From assembly GCA_003118195.1 (NCBI GenBank), contig BEXV01000007.1, positions 645,105-709,104 of the forward strand: 64,000 nt of DNA. The letters run 5' to 3'. Both the position numbers and the translations under genes were made by a program. Of the stretch, positions 1 through 12,605 are shown one piece after another. Numbering within the stretch: position 1 is the stretch's first letter; each line of letters opens with the position of its first letter. Source of the DNA: Hemicentrotus pulcherrimus. Its lineage: Eukaryota > Echinodermata > Echinoidea > Camarodonta > Strongylocentrotidae. The notes beneath the pieces are model-generated. The model did no database searches. It was not told where the DNA came from and saw only the letters and a program-made list of their open reading frames with translations.

Positions 1-2160
1 TTTTGCCATAAACGCAATAAATGTTATGCACTTTCGAGCTGATGAGCATTAATGAGATCAGCTCTATGTAGTAGTCTATAACATCATTATATAAGATAAA
101 CAATATTTTGTATTATTGAGGAATTGCAGACAAACATGTTTTTACCATTATCCGTCATCTTATTTAATGCAACAGTAATGTAAAGGAAGGTAATTGTATA
201 AAGCAGATGGTGTGAGAAAAAAGGACATTTGCCCCTCATGGGTTCGTGAAGAAAACTATCAAATGAAGTAGAAGTTATTGCACTTGAATGATGGCTGGCT
301 GGCAAATTTGTATTGATTGAAAATTTATGAAGATTTTATTTCCTGGTCAATAAACAGACGTCATCAAAGTCCAGCTAGAAGTGGACAAGAGAATATCAGG
401 TTAAAAGAGTATTGATTTGAAAAGAAAAATATTGATGAAATAAATGAAAAGCTCACCCAAAGTTCATTTAGGGGCTAAGTATGAGATTAATTCGCTCTAT
501 GAGTTTTGGAGAAGAATCATAAAGTTTGGTATCGCTAGTCACAAACAAGCCGATTTGCCGACTAAATATGGCAGTTGACGGTGGTGAGGAAATATTTGGA
601 GAAGTTTGCGTGGTCATTAATTTATCATCTAGAAAGCACATTGACCTCTGGCGATACAGCTTTTATTTCGTCTGATCTTAAATCCTTTCACGACCAAAAT
701 TAGGTCTCTAGAGTAAATTCTAATATTTGAGGCCAATCCAGATGGTCTTTGCCTCTACTGTGGGCCGTCCGTCCGTCCATTGCAACTTTCATATTGGAGA
801 GGCAATCAATTCCATATGAAAGTTGCGGAGAATCGTATGAAAATCAATTTTGTTTCAGCTTTGTGCAATAACTGGAATATGAAAATGTCCTGAAATAATT
901 TTATTCATTTCAGGTACGAGGAACCATATTGCCATATATGCAGAAAATTTACAATCAAGGAATTTGAATGTTTTGCAAGATTCATCTGAGGCATGTGATT
1001 GTTAAGAATATGAATATGCCAAATCTATGTTTGAAAATAGCTACATACTAATAGAACTTTACTTTTTAAAAGATTGTATCCTCTGTCATATCTTCCCCAT
1101 ATGAAAATCTTTTGTTGTTTCTTTCTTTTGTGTTTAATCATGTTTTTTTTTCTTCTTTTAAATTTGACTTATCTAGATTTGAAAAATTCCATCTTCAGCA
1201 ATTGGGTCTTATTTTCAGTTAGACCATAGAATTTGATGTATCAGTGGTGTTTATAAGAGAAACTAAAGAATTTGATGTGAAACATACATATCTTCTTCCA
1301 AAATAGTTTTGGTTTGCAGCCAAAGAAAGTATGACTTATATGTGAGTGAATTTTAAAGGCAAGTTTTAATTGTGTACTTGACATACCAATTTAGAACACG
1401 TATGCTGTTAATTGATGAAAATTAAATTCTTTTTTGAAAGTTGAATACTTCATTAATTTATGAAAGACATAATTATTGAGAATTTCTGGCCTTGGAAGAT
1501 AATTTCAAGAAATTATGTGAGGCTCTTGTGTGGACACTCACACAGACATGTTAATAATAAGAAAACACCTTCGTCTCAAAGTGTCGTTTTGATATCTTTC
1601 CTCTCATACCATTAGTGCATGTGCATTCTCGTGAATTGTGTAAGAAAGTAGAAATCTAATTATTGGTGGAATTGAGTGGTATCCTTGACAACGCTCACGT
1701 CTTTGGAACACAGGCATTTGACTTTCCGCTCTTCTGGTCCCTATTCCTTCTTCTTGGTTTCAATAATAATTATATTGGCAGCCCAGCGTACTGACTGTTC
1801 AGCCATGGTGCATGGTGGGAGGCAGCGGCAAGAATCGGGAACATACCTATCAATCAATACTCATTTCCATGTATTGGTTTCACCGATAAACTCTAGATTT
1901 TATCTTTATTCACCTTTATAGAGTGCGAGCCTTTGCCTAGCCCTGAGAAAGCAAATGGTTATTAATTTAGTATTTAACAGCCATTTTTAGAGTTATGTTT
2001 AAAATCTTTATATCCTTCCTATTCATTTGTTCATCCTCTATGTGAAAGATTGTGATGTTAGTCATGGATTTGCAGGCATTTTTGAGCATTTGCCATGTTG
2101 TTTGGTGTCCACATGAACATAATGATTTTTCATTATCTCGATAATTACTTAAACACAACT
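1..2160. other. no gene recognised
   Basis: AT-rich sequence with short shadow ORFs only. A GTCCGTCC-like motif lies near 767. No exon of DCP1 or of any known family was seen. Confidence 0.5.
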
Positions 2161-2166
2161 AAGATG

Positions 2167-2218
<52 letters not shown>

Positions 2219-2226
2219 GGTGATGG

Positions 2227-2269
<43 letters not shown>

Positions 2270-2277
2270 GGTGATGG

Positions 2278-2311
<34 letters not shown>

Positions 2312-2470
2312 GGTGGTGGTGATGATGATGATGATGTTGATGATGATGATGATGTTGATGATGTTGATGATGTTGATGATGATGTCGGTGATGATGATAT
2401 TGAGGTGGATGATGATGATGATGATGATTTTGATGATGATAATGATGATGATAATGATGATACTAGGTCA
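2167..2470 (+). repeat. (ATG/GAT)n trinucleotide microsatellite
   Basis: About 300 bp of almost pure GATGAT repeats, interrupted by GAAGGTGATGGT blocks that recur at 2215, 2266 and 2310, and by TTGATG variants in the 3' half. The poly-Met reading frame across it is an artefact of the repeat. Confidence 0.95.
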
Positions 2471-2479
2471 TAACTAAAG

Positions 2480-4700
2480 TGGTGCCAAATCTAAGAAAAG
2501 GATTTGTTTACTCATTTTTATTGCTGAATGACTGAAATGCATTCTTGTTCATGTTCCTGTATCATGACTGTGTAGGTAACTGTATAGCAAGTTGAGGATA
2601 AAGTTGACATATTCGCTCCTCTTCTTGGTGATGCTGAGCTGAGAACGTTTGTTGACTTGGGAGTCGACTCTGATAGAGGGCATTGTCGGGTCATATCTTT
2701 CATGTGAAGTGCAAAACAACCACTTCATAGGCTTTTTATTCCTTCTCTCTCACGCTGCAACTATTAAGTAGACGTAGAAGGAATTTTGCGTATTGTGGAG
2801 ATTTTGACCGCTTCCAGTGTTTTAAAATCAGATTTGTTGTTGTTCAGTGTTTCACAATCAGCTACACCTTTGGACATTGTCGTGACAAGATTTCTTTTAG
2901 TAACCATTTTTTCTTCACTGTCTGCCATTTGTGAGTTGTGACATGCCTGAGGCTTTCATTACATAGCATCAATGCAGGATAAGAGCTCCTATAGATTTCC
3001 ACCATTTAATTATAAATGATGAAAGATGATATGATGTTTCACTGCAAAAAATTACTCTAATGTGCAGGCACTGTCATTGAGTTGGACATATTTTGTTTTG
3101 CCAGTAGGCTATACACTGATCTTTCAAAGAGCAAATGTATAACGAGTCTGTAATTCATACTCCTGTAAGTTTTCATCATTTGGAGACTATGGATGTTGAG
3201 AAGAAAAATAAAAATAAAAAGGTCTCTCGACCGACTGTGATAGGTTTGAAGTAATCCATCATTTGAGACATTTGTAAAGGTTTTCTCCTGTAAAAAAAAA
3301 ATGAAGGCGCTTGTATGGTTTTGAAGTTATCTTTCTTTCATTAGATATGTGAACAAATTATTTCAATGATTTACTTTCAAGTGGAAAAAAGAGAAAATGT
3401 TATCGTTTGAGAACTAGAAGGGCTTTAACTAACAACAATTTACATAGATGAAACTTCCTTTTGATTTTAAGTCTAAGCCCCAGACAGACAAAATGATCTT
3501 CAGGAACATAATGCCCCCTCATCCGTGAACAATTTCCTTTCATATACGGGCAGTATCAACTTTTGACTCTTGTTTCAGCTTGTTTCTCATCAGGTCGAAG
3601 GAGAGAATTGCGAGAGTCGATAGGGGGNGGGTTGGCTGCTATCTATACGGTGGGCAGCTGTGTACATAAATGTTCCTTGTATACACTGAAAGCAAGTCAA
3701 GTTGGCTGACAGTAAAGCAATTATATGTAGTCTGGGAATAATCCAAGTCGGCCAGTGATGATCATCATCGTAATGAGTCACCGTGGCAGCTTGTCTTTGC
3801 ATGGAACACGAACATGGGATCGTTTGGAGGAGATAATGTTTTCATGTGTATGTGATTACCCAATTGACTTCAAATTCCTTTATCTGATCAAGTGAGCTGT
3901 TAGGAAACGTATTGTATCATTTAGAGCCCCAAAAGACCTATAAATCTCATTAAAAAGGGATTGATTTAGCAGTCTGGAATGTAGAGGTTCAAGTTCACAT
4001 TTTTTTCCTTCATGTTGCAGTACATGAAATGAATCAACAAATAACAAAAAGATAAGATGCTGAAGAAAAAAAAATGCTTAGAAGCTGCAGTAGTTCCAGA
4101 TATTTTCTATTGAAATGTTATGAAGTTAACATAACTTCTGTCAGGTAATTGCCATTGTAATACAATTATTCAACATCAAGAGATACAAGTTCATGCATTT
4201 CTGGTTGTTTTCAGATAGCAAAAACAAAAACGAAACACACCTAGTTTTATCCTATGGCGATTTCTTTCAATCTCATTTATTTCATGATTCCTATCCTACT
4301 CATTAATTATATTGTGATATAAAATAGGAATTTAAATCATTCCTCTGGCACGTTACTTTAAAGCTCTCATGACAATGTCCCTACACCCATTGTTGGCTTG
4401 TCTGTAGAATTTATGCTAGAGCATGTGCTAAGAAGTCAGTTCTTGCATTTAGATAGGTCTGCTAATTGAATGCACTTAAGTTTCATTGATTTATAGGTTG
4501 GGGATGTTGTTTTGACGTCTCCTGCTGTAACGTTAACATTTTAGATTACACAATCATTCTACCATCTTTCCATGAATGTCAAACACAGTGAGCCTCTCGT
4601 TTGCCTTTTTCTCTCTGCTCATCTACCTTTATTCTCATCTACCTTTTCCGCTCTGTGTCTTTCCCACCGGCCATCTCACTGACTTCTCATTAGAATTGAA
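2480..4700. other. no gene recognised
   Basis: AT-rich non-coding sequence with no splice-flanked conserved exon, including one ambiguous base at 3627. Confidence 0.45.
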
Positions 4701-4703
4701 ATC

Positions 4704-5038
4704 TTGTGATGTATCCTTTCTTTTTCCTCCCGTTAATTTCCCGAAATTTATTGTTGCCTTGATCTGTATGTATTCATTTTTCATTTTTGTCATGTTGTCA
4801 GTTCAGAGAATGAATTAGTGAGAAGTAATGCTCATTTTTCCCCCCAGCAAAAATAAGTTCACAATGCTTGTGATGTATCCTTTCTTTTTCCTCATGTTAA
4901 TTTCCCGGAATTTATTGTTGCCTTGATCTGTATGTATTCATTTTTATTTTTGTCATATTGTCAGTTCAGAGAAAGAATTAGAGAGATTAAAAGCTCACCC
5001 CCCCCCCCCCCCCCTTCCAGCAAAAATAAGCTCACAAT
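4704..5038 (+). repeat. tandem duplication, about 165-bp unit
   Basis: The block starting CTTGTGATGTATCCTTTC at 4704 recurs at about 4868 with few differences. Each copy ends in CAGCAAAAATAAG(C/T)TCACAATG. The second copy carries an expanded poly-C run near 4999-5015. Confidence 0.9.
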
Positions 5039-5039
5039 G

Positions 5040-8000
5040 TATTCACATATTTTTGATTAAATCCCAACTGTAAGGGTTTGACTGTGGGTATCTATCTTCC
5101 TCCTCCATATATAGGGCTTTAATGCTTTCTTTATGCTGGTTAAAGATTTTAACCAAATCAAATGCTCTATGGCATTGATGTGACGGTTCTAACCAGCAAG
5201 TGAGCTTTTCAACGAGTGTCACTCGTAAACTAGGGTAATCTGTTTCATTTTGTAGGCGGAAGCATTGATTGCAGGGCAATGATTGGCTTGACAGCCATAC
5301 ACTAGCAATAATTGATGTGACAGTGCTAGTTCCATATCCACGCAAGATCGGTTGTCATGTTGCCTCGCACATAAACACCACAGAAACCCTATATGGACAA
5401 TGTAGGAAGAAATGTTGGTATGATGGTTTAGCTTTTGAAATCGAACCCAAGTTGCACAAAATAGGCATTACAAATGGTATACAGCCTACATTTATCCATT
5501 CTTGAGCTAAGATAAAAGAAAATATAAAAAAAAGGTATAGGATCATATTGTGTTGAGGAATGATTCCATTAGCCTTAGATAATCAATTTCATTATGCTGA
5601 CCTGTGGCTTTTGAAAGAAAAGCTAATTTGCTGATGAATGTACAGTGTTCAATACAAAAATGATGATTTGCTTGCAGCATCCTCCCACGCCTTCATTTGC
5701 ATGTCAGTAAAAATGGCATTATTACATTATAGTTGTGTTTATATGAAGAGTGGGTTAAAGAGGATCATGACCTTACTTTCAGAACTGTCCTAATGATCCT
5801 GAGCTCTTCGTGGTTCGTTAGAAGCTCAACTCATTATCATGTGTGATGCAAGGTGTGAAGAATCAAATAGCAGATTTAGTACTATTAATGATTTTTCAGA
5901 TTTAATGACCAAATCGTGAATTCCTTGTTTAATACATGCACATCAAATCACAATGCTTCTCACGAATCTCACCCAGGAGTATTAAAGTCACTGATGTGAT
6001 TTTAAGTGCTTGCAATGATTAATTCAAACCTTGTTAAGAATTCAGGAGGCAAACTGCTCATTTTTAGAGGCATAATTAGATTTTCTTGTTCTCTTGCATA
6101 CTGTAAGCATGATGAGAAGGTTTAAAATGTGACAAGCTATAACAAATTTGTCAAGAAGAAAGGAAGCTGTCATGGTATCTGACTGTAAGTGAGATTGATT
6201 TGATACAAAAAAGGAAAATTTTGAAATATATGCCTAAGAAAAGAAATATTTTCATTTACACTGCAAAGAGAGCTCTTTTGAAATAAGAAAATCCAGGATT
6301 TTAAATGAAAGTTAGACATAAAAGAACTCAGAATTTTGTCTTAGGCTGAGTGAGTAAGAATTACAAAGAATAAGTCAGGATTAGTTGTTTACAAAGGAGC
6401 AAATAATAGGAAACCGCACAAACTACAGACAATCCTAATATGGGATTTAATATGGAACTTGTGATGGATTAAGATTCGGGGAGCATGAATAAGTGTGGAA
6501 AAAAGAAAAACCATTCATGAAAAGCAGTTCAAAAGACGAAAAGGTCAAGAGTTCATTATGCAAATATATAATCCTTACCTCATAGAAGAAAAGTGCTTCT
6601 TTTGCACACAACCACCAAGAGCCATTCTGCCAGATAATAAGTAAAAATTTCCTTAGTGAGTATAAATTCCTTGATAGATGTAAATTAGACGAGAAGTCAC
6701 CAGGTCAGCGAAGATGCCACGTGATAAATCCAAGAAATATGTATCCAGGAGAGGTGAGCGCAACCGAGCTGTAAATCCAATTTTTTTTTCTTCTTTCAGG
6801 CCAGTGCTTTGTGGAGAGCTTATACAAGCAGCATGAGTTGACAAGGTTACGATAAATCTGACCGGTGATTAAAACGATATGAGCGCAATCGGACTGAACG
6901 AGGGAAGCTGTGCACCTGTGCGTACGAGATGATGATTTCCAATGAAAAGACGGGAGAGAGAGAGAGAGTGAAAGAGTGTGCTGGTTTGTGAGAGAGTGGG
7001 AAGCTAGTCAAGACTAGTGGTTGTTGGTAGTGGTGGCGGAGCTTGGACAGAGAGTCATCTACAGCTGATCTGAAATTGTTGATAAAAAAGAGAAGAGGGG
7101 GGAAAAAAAGAGCCCAAGCCACATGGTGTAAGGCTTTGTCAATACGCACACACACACACAAACACACACACGCTGGAATAATGTGCAGCTGTAGCGAGAT
7201 ACACTCTCACGCTTCTACGATCACCATCCCACACACAAACTCTCTCCTCCGTCATTCATTGGTCGACAGACTTACACTCTTTTGTACCAGCTCATGCATA
7301 TTTCATCATGAAAACAGTAAGGAAAAGGGGACTCATTATAATATTGCACCAGGGTGGCTGGTATACACAAGTTGCCAGGCAACGGGATGGTGACGTATGG
7401 TCGACGAGGTCTCCTTTTCCATTCATTTTGGGCTTTTGGGAGCTTTTGGGATGATTTTGAATCCTCTGTGATTTGGCGGTGATGGGTAATGACTAATTTC
7501 ATCGTGAATTGCCACTGTTGATCCTGCATTGCAAGGTCAAGTATTTAGTACTAATTGCATTCCCAAATGTCAAACCTGTGTTCATTGACTACTCATTTTA
7601 GATTCAAAACAAATGAGCAAGGATCATGCAAGTAATTTGACTGGAAAGTGTCATAGTTACATCCTCATTTTTTATATTAATGACTCTAATTTAAACAGTC
7701 TTGTTTCATTTCACTCAGTTAAACAACAGTATAGTACCCTAACATCCTATTGGGACATATGTTTGCTTGCTAGGTTGATGTAGATTATCATTTTAATTCA
7801 ACTTATATACATGTAAATGCATTTTCAAGAAGAAATTAAAGCTTTTTACACAAATTACATTCAAGAATAAAAAAATTGGCACTTCAAACCATCTACATAT
7901 AGCACCAAAAAGGTTGATATTGAGCACCTGAATAGAAACGAAAAGGTTTATAACTTAGCATAGAAAATTCTCGGCCTGTTTTGCCCATATGTTTTATTCC

Positions 8001-9550
8001 GGTGGTTGAAAGTGAACAGAAATGAAGTCCTTTTATAAAGGAATAAAAAAATACTATGTTGAGAATTGTAAACATTTTGTTAATGCACAAAATTCTTGTA
8101 TGACACATAACAAAAGAGAAAAGCTCAATATGTTATTTTCAAAAATCTTTCTTGTTTGGCTCAAAACAGTACTCAGCAAAATATATTTTTTCATTCCAAT
8201 TGTGTGTTCTTTCCTTATAGACAGTGATGATGAGATGTGAACCTTCTTTTAAATTTAAAATGCTAATTACTACATAATAAGGACAGTTTTCGTACTACCC
8301 CTCAACAAATCCATCAGAAACATTCCTTTCCATTTTAAGTTAAATAGTTGATCAAAGCATTCTTCCATAAAAGTCAGTATTTCATGATTTATGGTGAGCA
8401 GTTAAAATCCCAACGCATCCATTTTGAATGTCTTGAAGACTTTTTGACATTTATTTAGATGGCTTGTGGTGATGCATAAAATTGTGATATCTGAATTCTT
8501 GTAAGGGTTCCTTTTCCTTTAATAAATTTATTCATACAGAAAAATCACATACTTTCAACCAATGGTTTGGATAATAGTAATTGTTGTTTATCAGGCTTCC
8601 ATGGAAGTGAGATTTAAACATAATAGTTTAGTCAAATTAATTTAAAGTCAAGTGCCAAGTGATGCATCGTCACAAGATTGTTGCTTCAATTTCAGAAAGC
8701 CTGAAGAAAACAAGTACCTTTTTGTCAAGGGGTAAATGGAGAAATAGGATGTTAAACAAGGAGCTAAAGAATGATATTGAATAAGAGTGCACCATGAAGG
8801 AGAAATCATGAGAATGAAAAACAACTTCCTGTATTGAAAACTGCAAGAAACTCTTTTAAAGTAATCAATTCGTCAGTGGACTAATATAATTATTTTCACT
8901 GTGCATTAGCATTCGCAAAATGCATAGAAAGTACTATATGAATAATGGCAGTATAGCAAGAAGTTAGAAGAACAAAATACAGATCCAAATTGATAATTTA
9001 AAAAAAAACTCCTCATCAATTTGTCTGATAACTACCACTGTAATTTCTTTTCTTTTTTGCTTGGCATCCACGCAATGGCAAAATAATCCAGTACAAGTCA
9101 ACATTTTTATTGTTAATTAAATTACTACTCATTGCAGAAAGTAAATATTTATATATGCAGATTGGGCGTAATAGAAGCTCTTTAATAAGCAAGTTTGAAG
9201 CCTATATATCTACATTATGGACTGACTCCTGTGTGTTTACAAACCTATGTAAACAGTATAAACATAGATGCCTTCCAAACTCCTTCATTGATAGAGTGAT
9301 ATATGGCTCCCGGAAATATTTGTATTTGGAAAGAGAAGGATATCATAGCAATGGAAGGGATTATTAATTAACTTGATGCTTCCTGTGCTGTGAGATTAAA
9401 TATCCCTGTTCAGAGGAAAAGTAGACTTTTAATTTGATTTGATACTATAGGGGGAAAAGAATCATGGATATACAAGATCTATTAACCTTTATATGGATTT
9501 GTGCAGTCTGTATCTTGTTGCTTGTATCCAGAATACTAGAAGTATATAAC
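5040..9550. other. no gene recognised; short CA/GA runs at 6950-7230
   Basis: No conserved protein was recognised. 6850-7540 is less AT-rich, with a GA run (6953-6967) and CA runs (7146-7171). It could be a promoter or untranslated exon region, but nothing in it shows that directly. Confidence 0.4.
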
Positions 9551-9554
9551 ATCC

Positions 9555-9609
9555 TTTAATTAAAGCCCCTCTAAAGTGTTGCAGACACTTTAGAGGGGCT
9601 TTAATTAAA
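9555..9609. repeat. perfect 25-bp-stem hairpin
   Basis: Arms 9555-9579 and 9585-9609 are exact inverted complements around the loop TGCAG. The core is AAAGCCCCTCTAAAGTGT. It abuts a larger imperfect inverted repeat at 9616-9895. Confidence 0.93.
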
Positions 9610-9615
9610 AAAAAA

Positions 9616-9895
9616 TTTGCAGAAAAATTGATTACAAAATTTCGCTTAAATTGTATCATAATATGAAAGAGGATATCATTTTAAAAATGTGTTTCAAAAC
9701 AAATATTGATAAAAGAATGTATAATTTGGGTTTTCTGTTGCACGCAGAAAATCTAAATATTGTATTCTTTCATCAATATTGACTTCAAACACATTTGTTT
9801 TGAAAATCCTTGCAGAAATGTGTCTTAGATGACATCCTCTTTGACATTATGATACAGTTTAAATGAAATTTTGTATATAGGTTTTGCAGGTTTTA
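9616..9895. mobile_element. imperfect foldback (long inverted repeat)
   Basis: The left half (9616-9745) and right half (9755-9895) are imperfect reverse complements, for example CAAAATTTCGCTTAAATTGT against the complement of ACAGTTTAAATGAAATTTTG, and TTTCAAAACAAATATTGAT against the matching right arm. The centre TTTTCTG..CGCAGAAAA is itself a hairpin. It looks like a non-autonomous foldback DNA element; no transposase is present. Confidence 0.75.
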
Positions 9896-10135
9896 ATGTA
9901 TTATGTATTCATACTGACCTACTACTACAAAAAAACAGCATTTATTTTCATGTGCATCACAAGCAGGTAGACTAGTGTAACATTATGCTAGAACTAATCT
10001 TAAAATTAGAATTCCATTCTTTTGCCATTTTTTTTTAAGGCAGCAAATTGAAAAAAATTGCGTTTCATGAAGTGGCTGAAACAATAATTTGTTGACACTT
10101 CAGTTGATAATAACAATTTTCGAAAAAATAGTATG

Positions 10136-10605
10136 TAAGGCCAAATAAAAATATGTACATGTTTAGCGTCTGTTTTTTTTTTGTTGAATAGGAAAGAGGA
10201 GGCCCTTTTTTTTTTCTTTTCAAAATGGCCGCTCAAAGTGGCCACTCAGTACATTTTCCCTGGCCTGACAGTCAGGCTATTTTCCAAGATAGCCGCAGAC
10301 ATTTTTTTTTATTTTTTAAAATCAGAAATAGATCCATTTTAGCAGTGTTTTTCATGTTTTTTTTTCGTGAAAAAAAGAAAATTCAACAAAAAAAATCAAC
10401 AACAAAAAATATATAGAATGCGGCCCCTTAAAAAGAAGCGGGTGGGGACGATAGGTCCATTTTAGCAGTGTTTTTCATGTTTTTTTTCCTGAAAAAAAGA
10501 AAAATTCAATAAAAAAAATCAACAACAAAAAAATATATAGGATGCTGCCCCTTAAAAAGAAGCGGGTGGGGACGCTAAACATATATATTTTTGTTAATGG
10601 CCTAA
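10136..10605. mobile_element. TIR-bounded repeat with internal tandem duplication
   Basis: The left end TAAGGCCAAATAAAAATATG...GTTTAGCGTC and the right end (complement of GACGCTAAACATATATATTT...GGCCTAA) form imperfect inverted ends. Inside, a unit of about 123 bp starting GATCCATTTTAGCAGTG (10331) and ending AGAAGCGGGTGGGGACG is repeated from about 10455 to 10575. Confidence 0.7.
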
Positions 10606-11418
10606 GCTAAAACCTGTCATTTTCTTATTAAAATCAAAATATATGGAAGTCAAGATCGAGAATATTGGCTACGTCTGGATGGTGACCTTTTGTTTCATGA
10701 ACAATCTGACATGTTATCTTAACATTCAAAGTGGATGTCCAAACACCTATTAATTGTGAAGTCATATTAGGGTGACCTTTGCATGAAAAAGCAAACTTTA
10801 TCCCCACAATGCACATAAGTGCTTGTGCATTAAGCCCTGTGATGGAACTTAATTGCTACATGTATTCACTAAATGTACATGTACTTGCGTGGGAGGACGC
10901 TGAGAGAAAATAAAGTGTCATTTAAAAGCTGTAGGCCCTAATACATTGATCAATTTGGGCAAGTCCAAATGACTTGGTGAAATTCCTTATGCAGTAATCG
11001 TAGTAGCAGCTCCTTGGAGGGGTCTTTTAAGTTGTAAAACCATTAGAATTCTCTAAGCTTTGTTGTTTTCTTGAATCCTATAAGATTCAGCCAGCTCATT
11101 AAGCAGTCGTATCACTGACCTGACCTGTCTCCTCACGAGGCCATCATACTCTAAGCCGTAAACCGTGACAAGAATTCTAGCAGATGATCTTCAATCCTTG
11201 CTCTAGCCATGTATGATACGTTTCATTTGCTTTTCTTAGCAATTTCAGTCTATACTGGGTGTGATCTTTGAGCAAAACAACTTTATTTAGTACTTAGAAA
11301 AAAAAATGCAGTAATCATAAAGTTCCTTTGATTAAAAAAAAATTAATTTACAGTGCTAAAAATGAACAATTTTTTTTCACTTTTCTGGAGGAGTATCATT
11401 TCAGATTATCAGATTTTT
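10606..11418. other. no gene recognised
   Basis: AT-rich sequence without conserved coding or strong repeats. Confidence 0.4.
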
Positions 11419-12605
11419 ATGCCTCCGCCACTGAAGGTGGTGCCGGAGGCATCATGTTTTCGGGTTGTCCGTCCGTACGTCCGTACGTCCGTCCGTACGT
11501 CCGTCCGTACGTACGTCCGTACGTCCGTCCCGTCTGACCGTTATCGCAATATCTCAAGAACNNNNNNNNNNNNNNNNNNNNNNNNNNNNNNNNNNNNNNN
11601 NNNNNNNNNNNNNNNNNNNNNNNNNNNNNNNNNNNNNNNNNNNNNNNNNNNNNNNNNNNNNNNNNNNNNNNNNNNNNNNNNNNNNNNNNNNNNNNNNNNN
11701 NNNNNNNNNNNNNNNNNNNNNNNNNNNNNNNNNNNNNNNNNNNNNNNNNNNNNNNNNNNNNNNNNNNNNNNNNNNNNNNNNNNNNNNNNNNNNNNNNNNN
11801 NNNNNNNNNNNNNNNNNNNNNNNNNNNNNNNNNNNNNNNNNNNNNNNNNNNNNNNNNNNNNNNNNNNNNNNNNNNNNNNNNNNNNNNNNNNNNNNNNNNN
11901 NNNNNNNNNNNNNNNNNNNNNNNNNNNNNNNNNNNNNNNNNNNNNNNNNNNNNNNNNNNNNNNNNNNNNNNNNNNNNNNNNNNNNNNNNNNNNNNNNNNN
12001 NNNNNNNNNNNNNNNNNNNNNNNNNNNNNNNNNNNNNNNNNNNNNNNNNNNNNNNNNNNNNNNNNNNNNNNNNNNNNNNNNNNNNNNNNNNNNNNNNNNN
12101 NNNNNNNNNNNNNNNNNNNNNNNNNNNNNNNNNNNNNNNNNNNNNNNNNNNNNNNNNNNNNNNNNNNNNNNNNNNNNNNNNNNNNNNNNNNNNNNNNNNN
12201 NNNNNNNNNNNNNNNNNNNNNNNNNNNNNNNNNNNNNNNNNNNNNNNNNNNNNNNNNNNNNNNNNNNNNNNNNNNNNNNNNNNNNNNNNNNNNNNNNNNN
12301 NNNNNNNNNNNNNNNNNNNNNNNNNNNNNNNNNNNNNNNNNNNNNNNNNNNNNNNNNNNNNNNNNNNNNNNNNNNNNNNNNNNNNNNNNNNNNNNNNNNN
12401 NNNNNNNNNNNNNNNNNNNNNNNNNNNNNNNNNNNNNNNNNNNNNNNNNNNNNNNNNNNNNNNNNNNNNNNNNNNNNNNNNNNNNNNNNNNNNNNNNNNG
12501 CATTATCATTAAAAAACCGACAGATGGATTACAATCAACTTGAATTTTAAAAATTGCTCTATGGCGGAGGCATCATTTTAGACTGCGCGCAGTCAAAATT
12601 CCATC
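11419..12605. mobile_element. GGCGGAGGCAT-ended element with GTCCGTAC microsatellite, interior in gap
   Basis: The left end ATGCCTCCGCC and the right end TGGCGGAGGCATCAT (12562-12576) are inverted. The left part contains GGAGGCATCATGTTTTCGG followed by a GTCCGTAC/GTCCGTCC array at 11468-11530 and TATCGCAATATCTCAAGAAC. The right part has GACTGCGCGCAGTCAAAAT. From memory this arrangement is common in echinoderm and some other invertebrate genomes. 942 N bases replace the centre. Confidence 0.7.
11558..12499. other. assembly gap (942 N)
   Basis: A run of N directly after the GTCCGTAC array. The repeat probably blocked assembly, and the missing 5' DCP1 exon could also lie here. Confidence 0.97.

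Noticed and set aside
2166..2477. Open frame of nearly pure methionine
   Set aside because: It is the ATG frame of a trinucleotide microsatellite, with no coding signal around it.
11353..12550. Long open frames across 11353-12550 on both strands
   Set aside because: They are open only because of N bases and the GTCCGTAC array.
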